64,000 nucleotides of DNA from Streptosporangium sp. NBC_01756 (GTDB taxonomy: Bacteria; Actinomycetota; Actinomycetes; Streptosporangiales; Streptosporangiaceae), in the NCBI RefSeq assembly GCF_035917975.1, contig NZ_CP109130.1, positions 4,278,001 to 4,342,000 of the forward strand. The letters are read 5' to 3'. The notes under the pieces were generated by a model. That model made no database searches. It had not been told where the DNA came from and was given only the letters and a program-made list of their open reading frames with translations. The position numbers and the translations under genes are program-made. Every line of letters begins with the position of its first letter. Position 1 is the stretch's first letter. Shown piece after piece: positions 1-8,981 of the stretch.

Positions 1-72
1 CCGAGGGCGGGCTTCCCGGGAACACGGGCCCGGCCCCGCGGGCCGCTCCGGAAGCGGGGCGACGGCGGCTCC

Positions 73-152
73 ACGGGCGTTCCCGGACGGACACGGGCGT
101 TCCCGGACGGACACGGATGTTCCCGGACGGACACCGGCGTTCCCGGATGGAC
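73..152. repeat. 20-bp tandem repeat, four copies
   Basis: Four head-to-tail 20-bp units of the form ACGGGCGTTCCCGGACGGAC. The first two are identical and the third and fourth carry 2-3 substitutions. They lie upstream of the SWIM/vWA/MoxR operon. The period is not a multiple of three and no reading frame is supported, so this is probably non-coding; its role is unknown. Apart from this repeat, I see no gene in positions 1-277. Confidence 0.85.
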
Positions 153-277
153 ATCGGAGGGACAGGCTTCGGATAAGTCGGTAATGAGGTAAATTTCTCG
201 ATCACGAACCGGCCGTTCGCGCAGATGCCATCGTGCCGGGAGATGTCCCCAAGCTGGTGAGCTGGAGGTCGAGGGCC

Positions 278-781
278 ATGGACGCGGACCTAACCGCGTG
301 GGAGCAGCGCAGCTCAGCACGGGTGGTGTCCCCCGTTCAGCCCCGCAAACTGGCGAAGGTGCCTTTCGTCGAGCTGGCGGACGGGCGGCTGCAGGGCGTC
401 GTGTCCAGCGGCTCGGACATCGCCCGCGTATACGTCTCATCGGTCACCGCCGGAACCCACACCTACAACTGCAGCACCAACAACAACCGTCCGTGCGGCG
501 GGCTGTACGGCGCACCGTGCAAGCACCTGCAGGCGCTCATCGCGGAGGCCGTGCTGCAGTACGGCATCGGCCGTGTCGCCCGCTACCTGCGTGTCGACGT
601 CAGCGACGGCACGTCATCCGGGGCCGAGCTGGCGAGCCGTCTGGGCGGCGGGCCCGAGCGCACCCCGGCGGCCGTCGTGTTCAGCCGGTTCCTCCGCCAT
701 CTGGCCTACCTGGAGCTGCCGGACACCACCGAGCCCATCGCGGAGCTGCACTGGTTCCCGGCCACGGAGGCGGTCCGCTGA
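278..781 (+). CDS. SWIM-like zinc-finger protein, first gene of MoxR/vWA operon
   Basis: A 167-residue protein. The ATG at 278 was chosen because GGAGGT lies 8 nt upstream (264-269). It carries a SWIM-like metal-binding pattern: Cys65, Cys73, then Cys81-Lys-His83 (PCKHLQAL). The first pair is C-x7-C instead of the usual C-x-C, so it is a variant. SWIM modules are thought to bind DNA or proteins through zinc. The gene overlaps the next by one base (TGATG at 779-783) and heads the five-gene operon. In the E. coli yeh group the SWIM protein (YehQ) is one large chain; this gene plus the next (167 and 473 aa) may be its split counterpart. The domain call is fairly sure; the molecular role is unknown. 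Confidence 0.8.
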   Translation: MDADLTAWEQRSSARVVSPVQPRKLAKVPFVELADGRLQGVVSSGSDIARVYVSSVTAGTHTYNCSTNNNRPCGGLYGAPCKHLQALIAEAVLQYGIGRVARYLRVDVSDGTSSGAELASRLGGGPERTPAAVVFSRFLRHLAYLELPDTTEPIAELHWFPATEAVR

Positions 782-2202
782 TGCTCGGCGTGCAACTGGC
801 CGAACTCCTCGACGGCGCCCCGTCGGGAGTCGGGGAGGCCCTCGACCTGGTGACGGGCTTCGACGACGCCCTCGTGCACGGGTTCGCCCGGCTCGGCGAG
901 GAGCGTGCCGCGGCACTGGCCGCGCTGGCCGGAGCCCTGGCGGCCGGCCCGCTGGGCGGATCGGCGGGTGAGGCGGCCGGGAAGATCGCCGCCGGTTCGA
1001 TCGCCGAGGAGCATCTGACGGCACTGGCCGGTGGGCGGGCCGCACTGTTCGGCGCGGTGCACGACGCCCTGCTCAGCCGCCTGGACACCTCGCTGGGGCG
1101 GACCCGGGTGCCATGGGAAGAACCGGTGCCGCCGGTGTCGTCGGCGGCCGGGGCGGAGAACCTGCTCGGCGGGTGCCGATCCTGGCTCCACGAGCTGGCC
1201 ATCGCCGGCTGGCGAGGCGTCGACCACGACCTCGTCTCCGCCTCGGGCCAGGCGATCGAGGCGCTGCTGGCCGAACCCGGCCTGCGTCGGCTGGCGGTGC
1301 TGCTCGACGGCCTGGCGGCCGAACTGCGGGCGTCGTGCCCGGTCGAGGCGGCGGATCGGCTGCCCGCCCGGAGATGGGCCGACCTGTGGACGCGAGCGCT
1401 GCTGCTGTCGCAGCCGGGTGGCCGGTACGGCGGTCCCGGGGCCGCCGGCACGGTGTCGGGTCGGCTTCTGATCCTCGGCGTCGACGTGCACGAGCACGAC
1501 ACCGCGGTGCAGATGCAGGTCCACGGCATCCTGGAGCCCGGCGGTGGCACGCCGTCCCGGCTGGTGCGCACGAGCGTCGCCGCCGCGAAGGTGGACACGA
1601 TCGTCGGCCCGTCGCTGTGGCGGCTGCTGAGCGGGTTCCCGGTGCTGCTCGGCGCGCTGGCGGAGCACCGCAGCCTGGACGTCACGGACCTCCCTCTGCT
1701 GGGCAGCGGCGACCTGGTGTGGCACGACGACCGGGCCCGCGCGGGCGAGCCCGTCGATCCGTTCGCCGCCGCCCGGGTCCAGCTCGCCGGCGCGCTCGCC
1801 CCGGCGGTGCCGCCCCTGGACCGCCACCCGGTGCGCATCGCCGAACCCGTGCTGGTGGAGGGCTACACGGTGACCACCGGGAAGGACTCCGCCGCGGTCA
1901 CGCTGGACCTGGACGGGAACACCCTCACCGTCGACACCGACCGCCTGCCCGCCTGCGGCCCGCTCACGCCCGCGCTGGTGGCCGCCTCCTCCGCCTGTAT
2001 CGGCCTGATCCGCTGGGACGGCGGTCAATGGATGCTGCAGCCCCTCGGGGTCCAGGCGACGGTGAAACGCAAGGCGGTCGAGGCGCACAACGGGGACTGG
2101 GCGCTGGGCCCCACGGATCCCAAGGCCGCCAAGGCCGAGGCCAGGGCCGGCGACGCGGTGGCCGTACTGCGCGAGCGGGCGGGACGGCTGCTGAGGAAAT
2201 GA
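781..2202 (+). CDS. Uncharacterised 473-aa protein of MoxR/vWA operon
   Basis: A 473-residue soluble protein starting at the ATG that overlaps the SWIM gene's stop. I do not recognise a catalytic motif. It is Ala/Leu-rich and largely helical-looking in the N-terminal half, followed by a more mixed C-terminal half ending in a Lys/Ala/Arg-rich helix. There is no signal peptide or membrane segment. It ends with an ATGA overlap (2199-2202) with the vWA gene, so translation is probably coupled. By position and combined size with the SWIM protein it may correspond to the body of YehQ-type proteins. This is inference, not shown by a motif. Confidence 0.75.
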   Translation: MLGVQLAELLDGAPSGVGEALDLVTGFDDALVHGFARLGEERAAALAALAGALAAGPLGGSAGEAAGKIAAGSIAEEHLTALAGGRAALFGAVHDALLSRLDTSLGRTRVPWEEPVPPVSSAAGAENLLGGCRSWLHELAIAGWRGVDHDLVSASGQAIEALLAEPGLRRLAVLLDGLAAELRASCPVEAADRLPARRWADLWTRALLLSQPGGRYGGPGAAGTVSGRLLILGVDVHEHDTAVQMQVHGILEPGGGTPSRLVRTSVAAAKVDTIVGPSLWRLLSGFPVLLGALAEHRSLDVTDLPLLGSGDLVWHDDRARAGEPVDPFAAARVQLAGALAPAVPPLDRHPVRIAEPVLVEGYTVTTGKDSAAVTLDLDGNTLTVDTDRLPACGPLTPALVAASSACIGLIRWDGGQWMLQPLGVQATVKRKAVEAHNGDWALGPTDPKAAKAEARAGDAVAVLRERAGRLLRK

Positions 2203-3686
2203 GCGACTCCCGGATCAGCGCCGACGAGAACCGGCGCCAGGTGCTCTACTGGCGCCTGCTGGCGCGGCTGTTCGACCCCGAGGAGCAGCGCTCGCTGGAG
2301 GCGGCGAGCATGGCCGTCGTCGACGACATCGGGCTGCCGGCGGCACTGCTCGACCCGTCGGTTTCGGTGGACAACCTCGTGCAGCGCTTCCCGGAACTGG
2401 GCGCCGAGCTGCGGGGCCTGCTGGCTCCGCAGGGCGACGCCGGGCGGGACGGCGATGCCGCACCGGGGGACGAGGACGCGCAGGGCGGCGCCGCACAAGA
2501 GGATGCCGGGCAGGAAGACGCCGGGCAGGAAGACGGGCAGGAAGACGCCGGGCGAGAGGATGCCGCGCGAGAGGACACCGGGCCGGTGACCGCCGGTGAA
2601 GGTCCGGTGGAGCGGGCCGGCGCGGACGAGGTGCGCCGGGCGGCCCTGGTGTCGAAGCTCCTGCTCAACGTGTTCGCCACCGGAGCCGGCGACGTCACCG
2701 CCACCGACCTGGCCCGATGGCAGCAGGATGCCGGCTGGTTCGAGCAGGCGCTCGGCGCGGAACCGGGTCAGCTGCGCGCCCATCCCGGGGCGGGAGAGCT
2801 GGCCGGTGTCCTGGCCGGCCTGGAGGGTGACCTCGTCCGTCGGATGCGCCTGCGCGAGGTGCTGGCCGACCCGGCCCTGGCCGCCCGGCTGACCCCGAGC
2901 ATGTCGCTCATCGAGCAGTTGCTGCGGGACAAGGCCAACCTGTCGGGAGTCGCGCTGGCCAATGCCAAGGCGCTGATCCGCCGGTATGTCGACGAGGTCG
3001 CCGAGGTGCTGCGCACGCAGGTCGAGAAGACCAGCGTGGGCACCGTCGACCGGTCGGTGCCGCCGAAGCGGGTGTTCCGCAACCTCGACCTTGACCGCAC
3101 GATCTGGAAGAACCTCACCAACTGGAGCCCGGAAGACCAGCGGCTCTACGTCGACAGGCTCTACTACCGGCACACCGCCAGGAAGACCACGCCGTCGCGG
3201 CTGATCGTGGTCGTCGACCAGTCGGGATCGATGGTCGACTCGATGGTGAACTGCACCATCCTGGCGTCGATCTTCGCCGGTCTGCCCAAGGTGGACGTGC
3301 ACCTGATCGCCTTCGACACCCGCGCGCTCGACCTGACCCCGTGGGTCCACGACCCGTTCGAGGTGCTGCTGCGGACCAAGCTCGGGGGCGGCAACGACGG
3401 TCCCGTCGCGATGGCGATGGCCCGGCCGAAGATCATCGACCCGCGCAACACCGTGATGGTGTGGATCTCCGACTTCTACGAGTTCGGCCGGTCCCAGCCA
3501 CTGTTCGAGGGCATCGAGGCGGTGCACCGTTCGGGAGTGAAGTTCATCCCGGTCGGCTCGGTGAACAGCTCGGGACACCAGAGCGTGGACCCGTGGTTCC
3601 GCCAGCGACTCAAGGACCTGGGCACACCCGTGATCTCGGGCCACATCGGCAAACTCGTGTTCGAGCTGAAGAGCTTCCTCACCTAG
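2199..3686 (+). CDS. vWA-domain protein (MIDAS), YehP-like
   Basis: A 495-residue protein starting at the ATG in the ATGA overlap. The N-terminal ~85 residues are globular and are followed by an acidic low-complexity linker (about residues 85-135) built from repeated Gln-Glu-Asp/Arg-Glu-Asp units. A helical middle comes next, then a C-terminal vWA domain from about residue 330. The MIDAS motif D-x-S-x-S (DQSGS, residues 340-344) is intact, and a downstream Asp in WISDF could be the third metal ligand. vWA proteins beside MoxR ATPases are regarded as partners or substrates in metal insertion or complex assembly. The domain call is sure; the specific role is unknown. Confidence 0.9.
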   Translation: MSDSRISADENRRQVLYWRLLARLFDPEEQRSLEAASMAVVDDIGLPAALLDPSVSVDNLVQRFPELGAELRGLLAPQGDAGRDGDAAPGDEDAQGGAAQEDAGQEDAGQEDGQEDAGREDAAREDTGPVTAGEGPVERAGADEVRRAALVSKLLLNVFATGAGDVTATDLARWQQDAGWFEQALGAEPGQLRAHPGAGELAGVLAGLEGDLVRRMRLREVLADPALAARLTPSMSLIEQLLRDKANLSGVALANAKALIRRYVDEVAEVLRTQVEKTSVGTVDRSVPPKRVFRNLDLDRTIWKNLTNWSPEDQRLYVDRLYYRHTARKTTPSRLIVVVDQSGSMVDSMVNCTILASIFAGLPKVDVHLIAFDTRALDLTPWVHDPFEVLLRTKLGGGNDGPVAMAMARPKIIDPRNTVMVWISDFYEFGRSQPLFEGIEAVHRSGVKFIPVGSVNSSGHQSVDPWFRQRLKDLGTPVISGHIGKLVFELKSFLT

Positions 3687-3697
3687 GAGATCCGCGA

Positions 3698-4813
3698 ATG
3701 ACCGACGAGATGCTGCGTGCCCCCGCCGAGGTCAAGTACGCCGACGAACTCGACTGGCTGGAGTCGATCGACGACGGCCCCAAGCCGTTCTCCTGGCGGC
3801 TCAGCCCCCGGATGGTGCGCCTGTTCGTGCTCGGTTCCGAGCGTTCCGACGGCCTCGACCGCGAGATCCCGCAGAAGTGGTTCGGCGATCGCAGCTTCGT
3901 CGAGCGCAGCATCGTGACCCTGGCGTCCGACCGCGGGCTGCTGCTGATCGGAGACCCGGGTACCGGCAAGAGCTGGCTCGCCGAGCTGCTCTCGGCCGCC
4001 ATCTGCCGCAACTCGACCTTGGTCGTCCAGGGCACCGCCGGCACCACCGAGGATCACATCAAGTATTCGTGGAACGTCTCCATGGTGATCGCCCAGGGGC
4101 AGTCCCGCGAGTCGATGATCCCCTCGCCGATCATGACGGCGATGGAGCAGGGCGTGATCGGGCGATTCGAGGAGCTGACCCGGTCGACCAGCGACGTGCA
4201 GGACGCCCTGATCTCCATCCTCTCCGAGAAGTACGTGTCCATCCCCGAGCTCGACGACGACGGCATCGTGTTCGCCCAGCCCGGATTCTCGATCATCGCC
4301 ACCGCCAACAGCCGGGACCGGGGCGTGAACGATCTCTCCTCGGCCCTGAAACGGCGGTTCAACTTCATCCGGATCCCCGTGGTGACGAACAAGCGCAGCG
4401 AGGCGGAGATCGTCCGGTTCCGGACCATGGAACTGCTGAACCGCCACCGGATCGAGCTGGATCTGCCGCCCACGCTGCTGGACGTCCTGCTGCAGAGCTT
4501 CGCCGACCTGCGGGCCGCGTCGGCGTCGGCCACCAGCGACGACGAGAAGCTCGAATCGGCGCTGTCCACGGCCGAGCAGATCGGCGTACTCGAGGACGCC
4601 ATCCTGCACAGCCAGTTCTTCGGCGACCGCACGCTGCGGGCGGAGACGCTCGCCGGCTCGCTGGTGGGCTCCCTGGCCCGCCGCAGCCCGGAGGACCTGG
4701 CCATCCTGAACAAGTACTGGCACGGTGTCGTCGAGCCCCGCAGCAAGAAGGACGGCGGGCCGTGGCAGGGCTTCCTCGAAGGCGGCCGCCAGGCGATCGC
4801 CACGCTCTCATGA
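3698..4813 (+). CDS. MoxR-family AAA+ ATPase, YehL-like
   Basis: A 371-residue AAA+ ATPase. The start ATG at 3698 is preceded by TAGGAGA at 3684-3690. Walker A is GDPGTGKS at about residues 85-92. A Walker-B-region glutamate pair is in GRFEEL (about 154-159), and sensor 1 is in ATANSRD (about 199). A basic LKRRFNF segment fits an arginine-finger region. MoxR ATPases work as hexamers that remodel or activate vWA-linked targets. The gene sits 11 nt after the vWA gene and overlaps the DUF5682 gene by ATGA (4810-4813). This is the only energy-consuming component visible in the operon. Confidence 0.92.
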   Translation: MTDEMLRAPAEVKYADELDWLESIDDGPKPFSWRLSPRMVRLFVLGSERSDGLDREIPQKWFGDRSFVERSIVTLASDRGLLLIGDPGTGKSWLAELLSAAICRNSTLVVQGTAGTTEDHIKYSWNVSMVIAQGQSRESMIPSPIMTAMEQGVIGRFEELTRSTSDVQDALISILSEKYVSIPELDDDGIVFAQPGFSIIATANSRDRGVNDLSSALKRRFNFIRIPVVTNKRSEAEIVRFRTMELLNRHRIELDLPPTLLDVLLQSFADLRAASASATSDDEKLESALSTAEQIGVLEDAILHSQFFGDRTLRAETLAGSLVGSLARRSPEDLAILNKYWHGVVEPRSKKDGGPWQGFLEGGRQAIATLS

Positions 4814-7647
4814 GTCCGGGCACCTTCGGCGCCCTCCGTCAGCAGCTGCTCGACGCCGCCACCGCCTTCGCCGACGCGCCGAGCGGCCTGCCCGGCATCC
4901 TGTCGGGCATGGTCGACGACGTCGACCGGGCGCTGCGCGAGGAGCTTGAGATCTTCCCGGTGTGCCACCACTCGCCGGCCTCGGCGCTGGCCATGGCGCG
5001 GCGCCTGAGCGAGAAGCGGCCCACGGTCATCTACCTGGAGCTGTGCGAAGATCTTCAGCCGCTCCTGGAGGAGCTGCGCAACTGCCGCCTGCCCGTGGCG
5101 CTGCAGGCGTTCGCGACCGATCTCGACGGCTTCCCATCGGAGTGGGGGCCGCTCAGCGTCGTGGCGCCGATCACCGAGGCGTCGGCCGAATACCAGGCCA
5201 TCGCCTACGCCCTGGACACGCCGGGGGTCGAGCTGGTGCTGGTGGACCGCTCGGCGGACCACGTCTTCCAGTGGCGGCCACGCGACCGGGCCGAGCCCGG
5301 GACCGCCGGCCGCGGTGCGGACCCGGCTCCCCCCGGAGAGGCCGGCGAGCACGGCGAGAACCCGGTCCTGCACGGCGACGCCGTCGGCATCGAGATCGGC
5401 GACCTGCGGCCCCGCTTCGCCGAACTCGAAACGCACCTGCTCCACCACGGCAAGGTCCGGCACTGGTCCGAGTGGTGGGACCAGTATGTGGAACAGCCGC
5501 TGGCCGGCGCGGACTACGACACCTACCGCCAGGTCATGGTGCTGATCGGCAGCCTGTTCCGACGGCTGGCCCCCGAAGACGGTGACCGGCTGGCCCGCGA
5601 CGAGGACCGCGAGCGCTACATGTGGACCCGGATGCGCGAGCACCTCGCCGCATCGGACACCGACCCCGCGCAGTGCCTGTACGTGTGCGGCGCGTTCCAC
5701 GCGGCCAGCCGGGTCGAGCAGTTCGGGCTGGCGGCGGAGTCGCCGGCCTACGACATCAGCCCGCGGACGGCCACGCACTGGCTGTACGGGCTCATCCCGT
5801 CCAGCCACTCCGCCATCGAGGCCCAGTTCGGGCTGGCCTCCGGCTCGGTGTCGATCGCCGAGGCGACCTGGACCAAGGCGGTGACGCGTTCCGGCGTCAC
5901 ACCCTTCCGGCTCGAAGGCCAGCAGGGGGGCCGCAAACGCGCGGAGCGCCGGCGGCCGGCGGCGCTCACTCCGTCGGCGCCGGTCACCGACCGGCTGTCC
6001 GGTTTCCTGGCCGACCCGCCCGCGCTGGACGACCTCGACGAGGCCGAGCTGCTGGGATGGTGCGTCGACATCGTCCGGCTGGCCCGCCGGAACGGCTACC
6101 TGGCCAGTACGGCGGACGCCATCGCCGTGTTCGAGACGTCCATCCTGCTCGCCGGGATGCGCAACCGGAGCCGTCCCACGCCCTACGACTTCCAGGACGC
6201 CGCGGTCACCTGCATCGAGAAGGACGTGGTGCCCGGCCGCCGTGACGTGCGCCACCTGTGCGAGATCCTCCTCGGCGGCGATCGGATCGGCCAGGTCGGC
6301 TATCACGCCCTCCCACCGCTGGCCCGCGACGTGTACGACCGGCTGGAGCCGTTGGGGCTCGATCTGACCAAGCGCACCGTGCAGCGGGCGCTGCTGAACC
6401 TCGACGCCGAGCCGGAACTGGTGCCCTGCTCACACCTGCTGTGGATACTGCGCCGCCTGCTGCCCGGCGGGGCCGTCCGTCCCATCATGGGTGAGCGCCG
6501 GCTGGGCGAGCGGTCGATCCAGGAGAGCTGGGACCTGGAGATCGGCCGCCACCAGCGGTCGATCATCGAGCTGGGCTACGAGGGGGTCACCGTCGAGCAG
6601 GTGCTGGAGCAGCGCCTGCGTCGTGCCGTGTGGGAGCCCCAGGCCACCGCCGCCGTCGCGCTCGCGGCCGTGGAGGACGCCATCCTGTACCTGGGCAGCC
6701 GGCGGATCGTGGACGACCTCGGCGCTCGGGCCGTGGAACTGCTGGCCGCCGAGCGCACCGTGGACGACGCCCCCGAGGTGCTGCGCCGGATCCGCCGGCT
6801 GCTGGCCCACTACCGTGCCACCGAGCCGGTGCTGCCCGCGTGGTGCGAGGACTTCGTCACCGCCGGGTACGCGCACTACTGCACGCTGCTGCCGACCGCG
6901 TTCGTGGACGAGGACACCGGTGTCCGCCAGGTGGCCGCCATGCTCGGATTCCTGTTCTCCCTGGAGAGCTTCGCGCTGTCCCTGGGATGCGACCGCGCCC
7001 AGCTCGAAATCGCGGTACGGCAGTCGCACCCCGAGGCGACCGCCAAGGTGTCACTGCTGTGGGCCGCCCGGTTCCGGCTCGGCGTGCTGCCGCTGGCCGA
7101 ACTGCGGTCACGGTGCGACGAACTGCTGGCCAACCCGCTCGTCATCCCGGCGTTCCCGCTGTATCTGAGCGGGTTCGTACAGGCGTTGGAGCCGGTCCCG
7201 GCACTGGCGCCCTTCGTGGTCGAGGTGATGTCCAAGGCCTTCGGGCGGCTGCCGGACGCCGTCCTCCTTCCGTGGCTGCCCAAACTGATCACGACCCTGC
7301 GGGACCAGGCACCCGAACTGGTGCCCGCCCTCGTCCGTGAGGCGGGTCGTACGTTCCCCGCCGACCTGTCCGCCGTCGACACGTGGGTGCCGCCGTGGGA
7401 GGCACGGACGGCGCCGGCGGCGGCCGGGCCGGTGCCCGCACAGGCCGGACCGGTGGCGGAGCTGCTGGCCGGCCATCCGGCCGCATGCGACGCCGTGGCG
7501 GCGCTGCTGGGGTGTGACGCCGGGTGGCAGTCGGCCGTTCACGCTGTCGGCGGATCCGGGCCCGGCGAGGCGGGCGCACTGCTGGTCCGGCATCCTGAGG
7601 CGGCGGAGGCCGTCGCGGAACTGCTCGCGCAGCGGTCCGCCGGCTGA
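4810..7647 (+). CDS. DUF5682-like large protein with ChaN/TraB-type motifs
   Basis: A 945-residue protein starting in the ATGA overlap with the MoxR gene. The N-terminal part has a CHHSPAS motif at about residue 51, followed by a strand ending VIYLELCED. A second conserved-looking motif, CGAFHAAS, lies near residue 293. The HHSPA and G-x-x-H pair is what I know from DUF5682 and the ChaN/TraB/EreA-like superfamily, where the histidines and acidic residues may bind metal. The rest (about 400-945) is helical and Leu/Ala-rich, without a recognised motif. There is no membrane segment. It is last in the operon and resembles YehM by position. An enzymatic role is inference. Confidence 0.8.
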   Translation: MSPGTFGALRQQLLDAATAFADAPSGLPGILSGMVDDVDRALREELEIFPVCHHSPASALAMARRLSEKRPTVIYLELCEDLQPLLEELRNCRLPVALQAFATDLDGFPSEWGPLSVVAPITEASAEYQAIAYALDTPGVELVLVDRSADHVFQWRPRDRAEPGTAGRGADPAPPGEAGEHGENPVLHGDAVGIEIGDLRPRFAELETHLLHHGKVRHWSEWWDQYVEQPLAGADYDTYRQVMVLIGSLFRRLAPEDGDRLARDEDRERYMWTRMREHLAASDTDPAQCLYVCGAFHAASRVEQFGLAAESPAYDISPRTATHWLYGLIPSSHSAIEAQFGLASGSVSIAEATWTKAVTRSGVTPFRLEGQQGGRKRAERRRPAALTPSAPVTDRLSGFLADPPALDDLDEAELLGWCVDIVRLARRNGYLASTADAIAVFETSILLAGMRNRSRPTPYDFQDAAVTCIEKDVVPGRRDVRHLCEILLGGDRIGQVGYHALPPLARDVYDRLEPLGLDLTKRTVQRALLNLDAEPELVPCSHLLWILRRLLPGGAVRPIMGERRLGERSIQESWDLEIGRHQRSIIELGYEGVTVEQVLEQRLRRAVWEPQATAAVALAAVEDAILYLGSRRIVDDLGARAVELLAAERTVDDAPEVLRRIRRLLAHYRATEPVLPAWCEDFVTAGYAHYCTLLPTAFVDEDTGVRQVAAMLGFLFSLESFALSLGCDRAQLEIAVRQSHPEATAKVSLLWAARFRLGVLPLAELRSRCDELLANPLVIPAFPLYLSGFVQALEPVPALAPFVVEVMSKAFGRLPDAVLLPWLPKLITTLRDQAPELVPALVREAGRTFPADLSAVDTWVPPWEARTAPAAAGPVPAQAGPVAELLAGHPAACDAVAALLGCDAGWQSAVHAVGGSGPGEAGALLVRHPEAAEAVAELLAQRSAG

Positions 7648-7822
7648 CATCCACACCGCCATGAAGGACGGCGACCCCGGTCCGCCACAGATGCGGCCGG
7701 CGGTCGTCATCCCCGTCGCCCGGACGAGGAAAACGACCCCGAGGCGCCCCGGCTCTACTGGACGAGGTGGCCTTCCTACATCGGCTGGACCTGCGGGCGA
7801 AGATGCAGATGATCAGCTTTGA

Positions 7823-8851
7823 TCATCGTTCGGCGCTCCTCGCCGACGAAGTGGCCACTGGGTCCGGTGCCGTTACGCCGGGTTCGCCGTTCTGGGTTTC
7901 CGCTCGGCTCTGTCGTCGGTATCTGCCGGGTGCGATGCCGTACTCCCGCTTGAAGGCGGTGGCGAAGGCGAACTCCGAGGTGTAGCCGATCCGGGTGGCC
8001 ACCTCACCGAGCGGGGCGTCGGACTCGCGGAGAAGCCGGGCCGCGGTGGTCATGCGCCACCAGGTCAGATAGGTGAGGGGCGGCCGGCCGATCAGAGTGG
8101 TGAAGCGCCGGGAGAAAGCCGCCCTGGACAGTCCCGCCTGGCTGCCGAGTGTCTCGACCGTCCAGGGGAGTGCGGGGTCGCGGTGGAGGGCGTGCAGTGC
8201 GGCGCTGATCGCCGGGTCGCCCAGTGCCGCGGCCCAGCCGGCGGTCGTGCCGCGTTCGGACTGTTCGTCGAACCAGGCGCGCAGGATGTAGAGCAGCAGC
8301 ATGTCGAGCAGGGCGGGCACGATGGTGTCGGCGCCGAGGCGGGGGTTGTCGAGCTCGCCGCCGAGGAGGTCGACGGCGGCGCGCAGTTCGGGGCGGTGTC
8401 CGAGGCGGGTGGGCAGGTGGACGATCTCGGGCAGGTCGGCCAGGAGCGGATGGGCTCGGCTGGGGTCGAGCCGGTATCCACCGCAGAGGGTCACGGTGAC
8501 CGCCTGCGAGCCGTCCTGTCCGGTCTTCCCCACGGTCGCGGAGGCGTAGCGGTCTTCGAATCGAGGGTCGTTCAGTGGGTCGCAGACGGGTTCGGTCAAC
8601 GGGGTGGCAGGGCTGTCGGCGAGTGCGTAGCCGCTTCCGTGGGGCAGGAACACCACGTCTCCGACGTTCAGCGCGATGGGGGCGCCGCCGTCCGGGGGGA
8701 GCAGCCGGCACGATCCCTGCAGGACCACTTGAAAGCCGGCGGAGCCGCGCACGGTGGGGAACCGCTGCCCCCAGGGGGCGTGCCACTGAACGCGCGCCGA
8801 GCGGGGTTCTCCGGCGCGCATCGCGGCGATCACATCGCTGAGCACGTCCAC
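7823..8851 (-). CDS. AraC-family transcriptional regulator (cupin + HTH)
   Basis: A 342-residue regulator with a GTG start. The N-terminal two thirds resemble the cupin-type ligand-sensing domain of AraC regulators (GFQVVLQGSC, then DVVFLPHGSGYAL). The C-terminal ~100 residues are a double helix-turn-helix AraC domain, including LSRAAFSRRF and the second-helix region IGYTSEFAFATAFKREYG. It is transcribed divergently from the NmrA/oxidoreductase fusion at 8982, which is therefore its likely target. An 8-bp inverted repeat lies in the shared promoter region. The inducer is unknown. Confidence 0.92.
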   Translation of the reverse strand: MDVLSDVIAAMRAGEPRSARVQWHAPWGQRFPTVRGSAGFQVVLQGSCRLLPPDGGAPIALNVGDVVFLPHGSGYALADSPATPLTEPVCDPLNDPRFEDRYASATVGKTGQDGSQAVTVTLCGGYRLDPSRAHPLLADLPEIVHLPTRLGHRPELRAAVDLLGGELDNPRLGADTIVPALLDMLLLYILRAWFDEQSERGTTAGWAAALGDPAISAALHALHRDPALPWTVETLGSQAGLSRAAFSRRFTTLIGRPPLTYLTWWRMTTAARLLRESDAPLGEVATRIGYTSEFAFATAFKREYGIAPGRYRRQSRAETQNGEPGVTAPDPVATSSARSAER

Positions 8852-8938
8852 GGAGAGAGTCTATCTCGACGGCCCTAGGAAGACGTATGCGTATAAATAG
8901 AAGATTTTCACACATTGGATGTCTCTCATCATCCCCAT

Positions 8939-8969
8939 ACGGTTGAGCTAACACGAAGTGATCAACCGT
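8939..8969. promoter_or_regulatory. Inverted repeat, candidate operator between AraC and fusion gene
   Basis: ACGGTTGA (8939-8946) and TCAACCGT (8962-8969) form a perfect 8-bp inverted repeat with a 15-nt spacer, immediately before the GGGAG ribosome site of the downstream gene. Its position suggests an operator for the divergent AraC regulator or a transcription-factor site near the start. A hairpin in the leader is the alternative. Confidence 0.45.
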
Positions 8970-8981
8970 TGGGAGTCTTTC

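Noticed and set aside
73-152. CRISPR array
   Set aside because: Units are contiguous 20-bp repeats without unique spacers, and no cas genes are present.
298-780. Upstream extension of the 473-aa gene's frame
   Set aside because: It runs over the SWIM gene in another frame; the ATG at 781 in the stop overlap is the natural start.
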